Of a stretch of DNA of 21,904 bases, positions 15,393-21,904 are shown piece after piece (positions within the stretch are counted from its first letter, which is position 1; the number at the start of each line of letters is the position of its first letter). The translations under genes were made by a program, and so were the position numbers. The notes under the pieces are model-generated. The model had not been told where the DNA came from. It did no database searches and saw nothing but the letters and a program-made list of their open reading frames with translations. Origin of the DNA: DATEJJ01 sp039649115 (GTDB lineage Bacteria; Actinomycetota; Actinomycetes; Mycobacteriales; Micromonosporaceae); assembly GCA_039649115.1 (NCBI GenBank), contig JBBWZQ010000202.1:1-21904 (forward strand). Direction: 5' to 3'.

Positions 15393-15963
15393 CGTCGACT
15401 TCTCCTTCGATCACTGATTCGGCTGACACCGCCGCTGGCGGTCCCATCGAGGCACTGCCACTTGCTGAAGTCAGGGTGGCAGCAGGGCCTAACGCGGTCC
15501 TGTCACGCGTCCACCACGGCGCTGGAGAGGCAGCCAGCCAGTCGGTAGGCGGTTCGACCATCCCATGCATCGGCGCCCCCGGCCGCTGTCGGTTCCGTCC
15601 GACGCACCCGAAGGAGAGGTTGGGCCAGTGTGTCGGTCGACGTAAAGCGCCAACGCCGGTACGAGGTGCTGCCGCGCCCAAGGCGGCACCCTGTATGGAA
15701 CGGGATGGAACGCCGACGCGATAGGCGGAAACCAATGACCGGAGGTACCCGACGGAATCCGCGGGCTCCTGGTGAGCGCGATCGCGCTGGCGCTGAGCGC
15801 CGTCGGCGGCGGGTCGGCCACGCAGACCGCTGCGCAGACCGGCCTGCTCATCGTCGGGTCGTGAGGAACAGCAATGACGGGCGATGCCCGGTCCAGCCGT
15901 GACACCGCAGTGGCTACGCCGCTTTCGTCGGGTTCCATTCGGCGCACAAGAAGGGAGGTGGGA
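15393..15963. other. Intergenic region between the secreted peptide and AfsR-like genes
   Basis: This 571-base region has no firmly supportable gene. It must hold the divergent promoters. Two inverted repeats lie near its left end (15428-15482). A plus-strand frame at 15739-15864 reads like a short hydrophobic leader (LLVSAIALALSAVGGGSA) but has no good start signal. Confidence 0.5.
15428..15482. repeat. Two adjacent inverted repeats upstream of the secreted peptide gene
   Basis: The first is ACCGCC-GCT-GGCGGT (15428-15442), a perfect 6-bp stem. The second is CTGCCAC-14 bases-GTGGCAG (15455-15482), a perfect 7-bp stem. They lie 36-90 bases before the start codon of the minus-strand peptide gene, where a regulator site or leader structure would be expected. 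Confidence 0.45.
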
Positions 15964-18762
15964 ATGCGGGTACGGCTGCTGGGAACGGTCGACGTACTCG
16001 TCGAGGCCACCGCGCGGGAGGTGCCTGGGCTGCGCCGCAAGGCGGTGCTGGCCGCGTTGGCGTTGCAGCCCGGCGAGATCGTCAGCACCGATCGGTTGGC
16101 CGATGTCGTCTGGGGGGACAACCCGCCGGCCAACACGCTGGCGACCCTGCACAACCACGTGTCGCGGTTGCGGACCATCCTCGGCCGACGGGCGGCGATC
16201 GTCGGCCGTGCGCCCGGCTACCTGCTGGACCTGGGCGAGAACGCCACCGACGTTCAGGCCGCGCGAGGCATGATCCAGCAGGCCACCGCAGCCGGCGACC
16301 TGCACGAGCGGGAGGATCGGCTGCGGGCCGCCGTGGCGTTGTGGCGGGGCCCGCCACTGGCCGACCTCGCCGCACTGGTCTGGTTCGACGACCACGCGCG
16401 GCGGCTGGAGCAACTATGGTTGCAAGCCCGGCTGGACCTCATCGACACCCAGCTGGCGCTGGGCCAACACAGCCGGCTCGTCGCCGAGCTGCAGGAACTC
16501 GCGGGGCAGCACTCGTTCAACGAACAGATCCACGGCCAGCTGATGCTCGCCCTCTACCGCACCGGCCGGCAGAGTGAAGCGCTCGCCGCCTTCCAACGGC
16601 TGCAGCAGGCCCTTCAGGACCAGCTCGGCATCGACCCGAGCCCGCACCTGCGGGACCGTCACACCGCCATCCTTCGCCAAGACCCCACGCTGGACCCGCC
16701 GGCGTCCGCGCCCCTGGCAGCGGGCCGGCCGGCGGCCATGTCGATGACTACGCCCGCGCACCTGCCCACCGCCCCGGGCGGCTTCACCGGGCGCAGCCGG
16801 GAGCTGGCCCACCTCCACAGCCTGCTGCCCGCCGTGCGCGGCGGCGCGGCACCTGCGGTCGCGGTGCTCATCTGCGCGATCTCCGGCACCGCCGGTGTCG
16901 GCAAGACCGCCCTGGCCGTGCACTGGGCGCACCAGGTGTCCCACCTGTTCCCGGACGGTCAGCTCTACGTCAATCTCCGTGGCTTCGATCCCAGCGGGCA
17001 GGCCCTCGATACCGGTACCGCGCTGCGCGGGTTCCTCGACGCCCTCGGCGTACCCGCCGACCGCATGCCACCCGACCTCGACGCCCAGGTCGGCCGGTAC
17101 CGCAGCCTGCTGGCCGGCAAGCGCATCCTGGTGGTGCTGGACAACGCCCGCGACTCCGAACAGGTCCGGCCCCTGCTACCTGCCGCACCCGGGTGCGTCG
17201 CCGTCATCACCAGCCGCCACGAACTCACCAGCCTGACCGCCCTCGACAACGCCCAACCCGTCGTCCTGAATCTACTGTCCACAGTGGATGCCTACCAGCT
17301 GCTCGCCCGTCGCCTCGGCGCCCGTCGCCTCACCGCTGAACCCGACGCCGTCGGCGAGATCATCGCACGCTGCGCCGGGCTACCTCTGGCGCTGGTCATC
17401 ACCGCCGCCCGCGCCGCCGTACGCCCCACTTTTCCGCTGGCCACGCTCGCCGCCGAACTGGGCGACGCCGCGGCTGCCCTCGACGGCCTGCGGGGCCACG
17501 ACCCAGCCACCGACCTGCGCGCGGTGTTCTCCTGGTCCTACCAAACCCTCAGCCCCGACGCCGGGCGACTGTTCCGGCTACTCGGCCTGCACGCCGGCCC
17601 CGACATCAGCACAGCAGCCGCGGCGAGCCTCGCCGCCATCGCTCCCGACCGGGCCAGCCGACTGCTGACCGAACTGGCCGGCGTGCACCTGGCCACCGAA
17701 CACAGCCCCGACCGCTTTACCAGTCATGACCTGCTCCGCGCCTACGCCATCGAACAGGCCCACAGGCACGACAGCGCCCAGGACCGGCACGCCGCCCGGC
17801 ACCGCCTCCTGGACCACTACCTGCACACCGCGCACCGAGGTCGCATGCTGCTCAACCCGCACCGCCAGCCGATCACTCCCGCGGCACACCAGCCCGGGGT
17901 CACCCCGGAACACCCCACCGACCGCGACCACGCCCTGGGCTGGTTCACCATCGAGTACCACGTCCTGCTGGCCGCGACCGAACAAGCCGCCGCGTCCGGG
18001 TTCGACAACCACGCCTGGCAGCTCGCCTGGGCCCTGCGAACCTTCTCCAACCGGCAGGGCCTGTGGCAGGAGCAGATCGCCACCGACCACACCGCACAGG
18101 CCGCCGCACGCCGGCTGGGTGACCGGTTCGCACAGGCCCGCTCCTGCTTCGGGCTGGCCACCAGCTACCTGCGGTCGGGGCGTCTCGACCAGGCCGACGC
18201 CTACTACCGGCAAGCCCTGGACCTCTACACCGAACTCGGCGACCTGGCCGACCGAGCAGAGACCCACTCCGGCCTTGCTGGCACCGCCGCCGACCAGGGC
18301 CGGTACGCCGACGCGCTGACACACGCCCAGCAAGCGCTCGACCTGCTCCGCGCCGCGGACGACCGGGGCGAATATGCCAGGGTGCTCAACAATCTTGGCT
18401 GGATCCACGCTCTGCTCGGAAACCACCGGCAAGCCCTGGCCTACTGCACAAAGGCCCTGTCCCTGCTCCAAAAACTCGGAAACGGCCCGGCCGAAGCAGC
18501 TGTCTGGGACAGTCTCGGCTACGCCCATCGGGGTCTGGCCAACTACGAGCAGTCCATCACCTGCTACCAGCGCGCGATCGAGCTGTACCACAACGTGGGC
18601 GACCGCCACAACGAAGCGGACAGTCAAGTCAATCTTGGCGACGCCTACCAAGCCGCCGGCCATTCCGCTGCCGCCCACGCCGCCTGGAAATGCGCCCTGG
18701 ACGTCCTGGATCAGCTCAACCACCCCGACGCCGGCCGCGTCCGTGTCAAACTCGGCTGCTGA
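15964..18762 (+). CDS. AfsR/SARP family regulator with NB-ARC and TPR domains
   Basis: A 932-residue transcriptional activator with the full AfsR-type layout. Residues 1-95 are an OmpR-type winged helix (MRVRLLGTVDVLV, VVWGDNPPANTLATLHNHVSRLR). Residues 96-245 are the bacterial activation domain (BTAD). Residues 280-560 are an NB-ARC ATPase with Walker A GTAGVGKT (308-315) and Walker B ILVVLD ending at Asp393. From about 640 there are helical repeats, clear TPRs from 710 (GRLDQADAYYRQALDLYTELGD, NHRQALAYCTKALSLLQKLG, ANYEQSITCYQRAIELYHNVGD). The ATG at 15964 has GGAGG five bases upstream. Such proteins activate secondary-metabolite or developmental genes; the DNA target is unknown. The divergent secreted peptide gene is a candidate target. 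Confidence 0.95.
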   Translation: MRVRLLGTVDVLVEATAREVPGLRRKAVLAALALQPGEIVSTDRLADVVWGDNPPANTLATLHNHVSRLRTILGRRAAIVGRAPGYLLDLGENATDVQAARGMIQQATAAGDLHEREDRLRAAVALWRGPPLADLAALVWFDDHARRLEQLWLQARLDLIDTQLALGQHSRLVAELQELAGQHSFNEQIHGQLMLALYRTGRQSEALAAFQRLQQALQDQLGIDPSPHLRDRHTAILRQDPTLDPPASAPLAAGRPAAMSMTTPAHLPTAPGGFTGRSRELAHLHSLLPAVRGGAAPAVAVLICAISGTAGVGKTALAVHWAHQVSHLFPDGQLYVNLRGFDPSGQALDTGTALRGFLDALGVPADRMPPDLDAQVGRYRSLLAGKRILVVLDNARDSEQVRPLLPAAPGCVAVITSRHELTSLTALDNAQPVVLNLLSTVDAYQLLARRLGARRLTAEPDAVGEIIARCAGLPLALVITAARAAVRPTFPLATLAAELGDAAAALDGLRGHDPATDLRAVFSWSYQTLSPDAGRLFRLLGLHAGPDISTAAAASLAAIAPDRASRLLTELAGVHLATEHSPDRFTSHDLLRAYAIEQAHRHDSAQDRHAARHRLLDHYLHTAHRGRMLLNPHRQPITPAAHQPGVTPEHPTDRDHALGWFTIEYHVLLAATEQAAASGFDNHAWQLAWALRTFSNRQGLWQEQIATDHTAQAAARRLGDRFAQARSCFGLATSYLRSGRLDQADAYYRQALDLYTELGDLADRAETHSGLAGTAADQGRYADALTHAQQALDLLRAADDRGEYARVLNNLGWIHALLGNHRQALAYCTKALSLLQKLGNGPAEAAVWDSLGYAHRGLANYEQSITCYQRAIELYHNVGDRHNEADSQVNLGDAYQAAGHSAAAHAAWKCALDVLDQLNHPDAGRVRVKLGC

Positions 18763-18787
18763 ACCACACACGCGCACGTCAAGAGGG

Positions 18788-19007
18788 TCACACCTCGGTC
18801 GCCTCCACCGCGATGACGGCGTCGAGGTGAGCGGGCGGGCAATTGCACGCGTCGTCCTCGGTGTTGCCAGCGGCCACCACGTACGTGATGCCCGCGTCGA
18901 TGGACTGCTGGACCACCGCGTCGATCGCCGGGTCCCGGGCACCTTGGGAAGCTCACGCTGGCCACCGTCGGGTGCACCGCGTTGGCCGTCACCCAATCGA
19001 TGGCTCC
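18788..19007 (-). pseudogene. Subtilase (peptidase S8) remnant with frameshift
   Basis: The minus strand carries two joined pieces of a subtilisin-like protease in different frames. GAIDWVTANAVHPTVASVSF (18945-19007) is the stretch before the active-site loop. After a 1-base shift at 18941-18944, DPAIDAVVQQSIDAGITYVV and AAGNTEDDACNCPPAHLDAV follow, with ATEV and a stop at 18788. AAGN supplies the oxyanion Asn. The catalytic Asp, His and the GTSMAxP Ser block are absent, so this is not functional. It lies tail-to-tail 25 bases after the AfsR-like gene. Confidence 0.8.
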
Positions 19008-19343
19008 CGGCCGCCCTTTCTTGGGGCCTGGTGCTCGTTCTGGCAGGACAACTACGCGGTCCCAACGGCGTCCCGTCGTCCGCTGCGGCCCGGGAACGCA
19101 AGGCATCGCACGTAGAAGGTGGCCGACCGCGGCGCACTGCGGTTTCGGGGCCGCCGGCCGGGCTGGTACGCTCGCCGGACGGCGACGGTCTATCGCCCAA
19201 CCCCGTCTCGCTCGCCCCAGCCGAGCCGATCAGGGGCAAAGGGGGAAAGACTCCCGGATCGGTGTGGTCACGACGTATCCAGTCCGGCGCTCGCCGGTCT
19301 GCTGCTGGGGAGCGGTCCGACGATCGCCGAGCGAGGATCGAAC
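19008..19343. other. Intergenic region before the BtrH-like gene
   Basis: No convincing gene is present in these 336 bases. An in-frame extension of the BtrH-like frame to 19119 is Arg-rich and lacks family similarity. A small GGG/CCC stem lies near 19241-19254. The promoter of the BtrH-like/SCP2 pair is expected here but is not evident. Confidence 0.5.
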
Positions 19344-20432
19344 GTGCCACGTCAGAAGAATCTCAAGCGGCTCGTCCGTGGCCGGATGGCGAAGACCGGC
19401 GAGTCATACACCGCCGCGCGGTCCATGGTGGTGGATGCCGCACCGGCCTCCGCAGCCGCATCCGATCCGGAGGCCGTCGCTCTGGCCCGGGCCATGTCCG
19501 GGGCGCTGTCGGTGACGGGCCTGGCATTGAGCGCCGAGTTGCTGTTCGGTGTTGCCGGGGGCATCGGCTTCCAGTACCTGGTGTTCGCCTACCCCGAGAT
19601 CACCACGGTCAGCGTCGAGCAGCGATTCAACGCCCTGTACTTCGAACGGCGCAACGCCGTGCAGACGGCGGGTGCCCGACTCGGGGTCCCGGTGCAGATC
19701 CGGCCGACCGAGAACCGGGAACGCTTCGACCGGCAGCTACGCCAGGCGCTGGCCACCGCGGCCGAGGTCGCGGTGACGCTGGAGGACGCCACGCTGCCCC
19801 GCCTGGTGGCCGTCGCGTACGCCGGCGGCGACGGGGACGGCGACACCCAGGTCACCGTGCACGGCCTGCCGCGCGGCCGGGTCACGATGGCGTGGGACGA
19901 GTTGGTCGACGCGCGGTGGACGCACGGCCGGAAGTACGGCGGGCTGTACGTGTTCGGGCCGCCGACGTCGCCGCCCGACGTCGGCGCGGCGACCCTCGCC
20001 GCGATCGGCCGGACCGCCGAATGTCTGCTGGAGCCCAACCGGGGGACGAACTACGACGGCAGCTTCGGGGTACCGGGAATGCGCCGGTTCGCCCGGCTCC
20101 TCGTCGACGAGCGCGACCGCGGCGGCTGGCCGCGCCGGTTCACCGACGCGGCGGCGGTTCGCGAGGCGCTCGACGCGGTCGCCCGCGGGCTGAGCGGGTC
20201 GACGCGCCGCCGGTACGCGGCGTTCCTCGAGCAGGCCGCCCACCTGGTTGGCCGGCCGGGCCTCGGTGCGCTGGGCGAGGCGTACCGCGGGCTCGATGCA
20301 CAGTGGAGCGAACTGGCCAGGGTGGCGCGCCGGACCGACGCGACGCCCGCCGACCTGGCCGGATTGTTGCCCGATCTCGCCGAGGCGGAACAGCGCGCGG
20401 CGACGGCGTTGCGGGCGGAGGCGGCCCGATGA
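19344..20432 (+). CDS. BtrH N-terminal domain/DUF4872-like protein
   Basis: A protein of 362 residues from the GTG at 19344, which has GAGG upstream. Residues 1-30 are PRQKNLKRLVRGRMAKTGES and following, a basic leader also found on other actinobacterial proteins. Residues 60-130 match the BtrH N-terminal family: LSAELLFGVAGGIGFQYLVF, then VEQRFNALYFERRNAVQTAG. The C-terminal part (SFGVPGMRRFARLLVDERDR; YAAFLEQAAHLVG) fits the DUF4872 half. BtrH in butirosin synthesis moves an acyl group from a carrier protein to an aminoglycoside. The Cys usually seen ahead of the glycine motif is replaced here, so acyltransfer is uncertain. Its stop overlaps the SCP2 gene start by four bases. Confidence 0.85.
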   Translation: MPRQKNLKRLVRGRMAKTGESYTAARSMVVDAAPASAAASDPEAVALARAMSGALSVTGLALSAELLFGVAGGIGFQYLVFAYPEITTVSVEQRFNALYFERRNAVQTAGARLGVPVQIRPTENRERFDRQLRQALATAAEVAVTLEDATLPRLVAVAYAGGDGDGDTQVTVHGLPRGRVTMAWDELVDARWTHGRKYGGLYVFGPPTSPPDVGAATLAAIGRTAECLLEPNRGTNYDGSFGVPGMRRFARLLVDERDRGGWPRRFTDAAAVREALDAVARGLSGSTRRRYAAFLEQAAHLVGRPGLGALGEAYRGLDAQWSELARVARRTDATPADLAGLLPDLAEAEQRAATALRAEAAR

Positions 20433-20764
20433 GTGACGTCGAGGAGATCATCCGTGGGCTGCCCGACCGGTTCCGGCCCGAGGTCGCCGGCCGGACCAAG
20501 GCGACGGTACAGCTCGAACTGACCGGCGAGGGCGGCGGCGTGTGGTGGGTGCGCATCGCCGACGGCGCCTGCACCACCGGCACCGGACCGGTCGACCGGC
20601 CCGACGTCGTGCTGCGGGCCACCGCCCGGGACTACGTGCGCATCCGCCGCGGCGAACTCGACCCGATCAAGGCCACCATGGCCGGCACCATGACGGTCAG
20701 CGGGCGGTACGGGATCGCCGGCAAGTTCGCCACGATGTTCGACCCGGAAGAGCCAGAAGAGTAG
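20429..20764 (+). CDS. SCP2 sterol-binding domain protein
   Basis: The 111-residue product is a single SCP2-like domain: EEIIRGLPDRFRPEVAGRTK, WVRIADGACTTGTGPVDRPDV, DYVRIRRGELDPIKATMAG and GRYGIAGKFATMF. The fold has a hydrophobic tunnel that binds lipids, sterol-like or other apolar molecules. The ATG overlaps the BtrH-like stop as ATGA, so the two are translationally coupled and their products may act together, the SCP2 part perhaps presenting an apolar substrate. Length is normal for a stand-alone domain. The acidic tail DPEEPEE is typical. A strong convergent hairpin follows. Confidence 0.92.
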   Translation: MSDVEEIIRGLPDRFRPEVAGRTKATVQLELTGEGGGVWWVRIADGACTTGTGPVDRPDVVLRATARDYVRIRRGELDPIKATMAGTMTVSGRYGIAGKFATMFDPEEPEE

Positions 20765-20792
20765 AACGCGGCAGATGGTGCGCGCCGGGCCG

Positions 20793-20824
20793 CGCCTGGT
20801 AGCGGCGCGCGCCGCTACCAGGCG
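20793..20824. terminator. Bidirectional terminator between convergent genes
   Basis: A perfect 14-bp stem with a GCGC tetraloop: the left arm is CGCCTGGTAGCGGC (20793-20806), the right arm its exact complement (20811-20824). It lies 28 bases after the SCP2 stop and 80 bases after the minus-strand NTF2-like stop, so it can serve both. This is the most stable hairpin I found in the window. Confidence 0.85.
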
Positions 20825-20904
20825 AGTCGGCGATCGTGCCGGCCAGGCCCTACATCGCATCCACGACAGCAACCTGTCCAGGTCACCTCAAGATCGCGGA
20901 TGGT

Positions 20905-21342
20905 TCACAGATAGCGAGGCGGGATCGGGTTGTCGGGGCGTTCGTCGTCCCACGCCATGGACGTCATCCTCCAGCCATCCGCAGTTCGTAGGAACTGGGT
21001 TGAGATGAGGCCACGTGCCTCGAACGCCACCCCACCGCGCACGCCAGCCTTGTCGTACGTGCTCCATCGGTGGGCGACCCCGCCGTGCAACTCGGTAATA
21101 GCCGACGCCTCGGTCTCGCAGAACATCTCCATCTCGCCGGACGCGAAGATCGCCTGCCGCGACTCGATGAACTCCTCAACGGACGCGAAATCCGGTGCGT
21201 CACCGGTGTTGCGAATCAGCATGCCTCCGTCGACGAACAACGCCCGAATCGCCTCGTACCGCGGACGTTCTCCGCGCTCGAAGGACACCGATCGGAAGAA
21301 CGCCTCGATCAACTCCGCCAGTTCCCCCTCAACCTCACTCAT
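20905..21342 (-). CDS. NTF2-like (SnoaL/DUF4440-type) protein
   Basis: The 145-residue protein has the cone-shaped NTF2-like layout: leading helices ELAELIEAFFRSVSFERGER and YEAIRALFVDGGMLI, then SVEEFIESRQAIFASGEMEM, and strands such as GGVAHRWSTYDKAG, FEARGLISTQFLRTADGWRM and TSMAWDDERP. This fold serves as ketosteroid isomerase, SnoaL cyclase or simple binding protein; none can be selected. The ATG at 21342 follows GGGAG closely; an in-frame GTG or ATG upstream adds residues unlike the family. It ends toward the SCP2 gene and shares the 20793-20824 hairpin. Confidence 0.88.
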   Translation of the reverse strand: MSEVEGELAELIEAFFRSVSFERGERPRYEAIRALFVDGGMLIRNTGDAPDFASVEEFIESRQAIFASGEMEMFCETEASAITELHGGVAHRWSTYDKAGVRGGVAFEARGLISTQFLRTADGWRMTSMAWDDERPDNPIPPRYL

Positions 21343-21511
21343 GACTCCCTTTCTCGTAGTAGGGCCAGGGTTCCGATGGCCTTCTGCAGTCACCTTGACG
21401 CTGAGCCTCGGTCTCGATACCCCAGCGACGACGACGCGGACCTGTCACGAAGCGCACCGGAACAGCGCTGTCACCTGTAACCGATGCCGTGTTGGCCACT
21501 GCCGTACGGCG

Positions 21512-21904
21512 ATGGCCGACCCCGTCCTCGACCCGCTCCCCACCCAACCCGATCAGGCATTCATCGGCCTGGTGAACGGAAGCAACGTCCAGGCACCGAT
21601 CGCCGTGCGGTGCTTTGCGCAGACCGGTGTCGTGCCGACGACCGGCCACCCCGTGGCCGGGCAGACGGTCAGCGTCGCCCGCATCGCCACCGACCCATCA
21701 CCCCCGCCGGTCGATTCGCCGCTACCCCCGGTCGGGTTCACCGGCAGCGCGGGCCGGGCGGTCGCGGTGGGCTTCGGCCCAGCGGGCTGACCAAGCCACC
21801 GATCGTTCTCGGTGCCTGCAATCTGTCCGCCCAGATCCCCACAGACATGGTGGTGCCGTGCAACGGCAATCGCCTCGTCGTGTTCAACCCGTTCCCGACC
21901 GGTA
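21512..21904 (+). pseudogene. Frameshifted secreted Ig-like hypothetical, truncated by window end
   Basis: From 21512 the frame reads ADPVLDPLPTQPDQAFIGLV, then NGSNVQAPIAVRCF and GHPVAGQTVSVARI, to FGPAG and a stop at 21790. One frame over, it continues without a break as SGLTKPPIVLGACNLSAQIP then TDMVVPCNGNRLVVFNPFPTG to the window edge. Adding one base near 21778 joins them as FGPSGLTKPP. The pattern (short secreted beta-sandwich, paired Cys, no known enzyme motif) resembles small exported actinobacterial hypotheticals. The expected signal peptide is not found before residue 1, so the 5' end also looks damaged. The 3' end is outside the window. Confidence 0.65.

Noticed and set aside
15739..15864. 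Short hydrophobic plus-strand frame resembling a signal peptide
   Set aside because: The only starts are a GTG at 15772 without a ribosome site, and the product would be about 30 residues ending right after the hydrophobic part. It may be a leader relic, but evidence is too thin.
15630..15902. Arg-rich plus-strand frame with AAGGAGAGG upstream
   Set aside because: The ribosome-site spacing is acceptable, but the composition is that of an out-of-phase GC-rich frame, with no recognisable domain.
15148..16413. 421-residue minus-strand frame under the AfsR-like N-terminus
   Set aside because: It is a shadow; the plus strand has an unmistakable winged helix and BTAD there.
17578..19350. 590-residue minus-strand frame across the TPR region
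   Set aside because: It is antisense to the TPR repeats and through the subtilase remnant in the wrong frame; its repeated-looking segments mirror the TPRs.

Overview
The window is chromosomal DNA from a high-GC actinomycete. The GC-rich third codon positions, GTG starts, AGGAGG-type ribosome sites, an AfsR-type regulator and the BtrH/SCP2, VOC, DUF427 and NTF2-like families all fit. A soil filamentous genus such as those in Micromonosporaceae or Streptomycetaceae is my inference; nothing here fixes the genus. No rRNA, tRNA, CRISPR array or replication origin is visible.

Left part (1-5030), all on the minus strand: an aldo/keto reductase, a CPA1-type Na+/H+ antiporter, and a compact SDR-VOC-TetR-DUF427 operon read from about 4990 downward. 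A direct and inverted repeat just upstream of the SDR gene looks like the operator of the operon's own TetR protein. Centre-left (5160-10960): a decapitated histidine kinase remnant, a SAM methyltransferase, an epoxide hydrolase whose stop overlaps the start of an AlkZ-like (HTH_42) DNA glycosylase candidate, a lower-GC hypothetical gene of unknown function on the other strand, and a second SAM methyltransferase.

Centre-right (11000-15400), minus strand: a broken carbohydrate-active gene (GH62-like fragment plus frameshifted CBM2); a very large protein of about 1029 residues with an eCIS-cargo-like N-terminal motif and a ComEC-like metallo-beta-lactamase domain; a transposase tail immediately upstream of it; and a small secreted peptide. 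Right part (15960-21904): an AfsR/SARP-NB-ARC-TPR regulator, a subtilase remnant, a translationally coupled BtrH-like/SCP2 pair, an NTF2-like protein, and a frameshifted secreted-protein gene running off the edge.

The main functional ideas are (1) the epoxide hydrolase/AlkZ-like couple, which could form a two-step defence against an epoxide genotoxin (hydrolyse it, then excise the DNA adducts), and (2) the orphan MBL-domain protein as a candidate injected effector. The many broken genes (HK, GH62/CBM2, transposase, subtilase, secreted protein) mark this as a plastic, accessory region.
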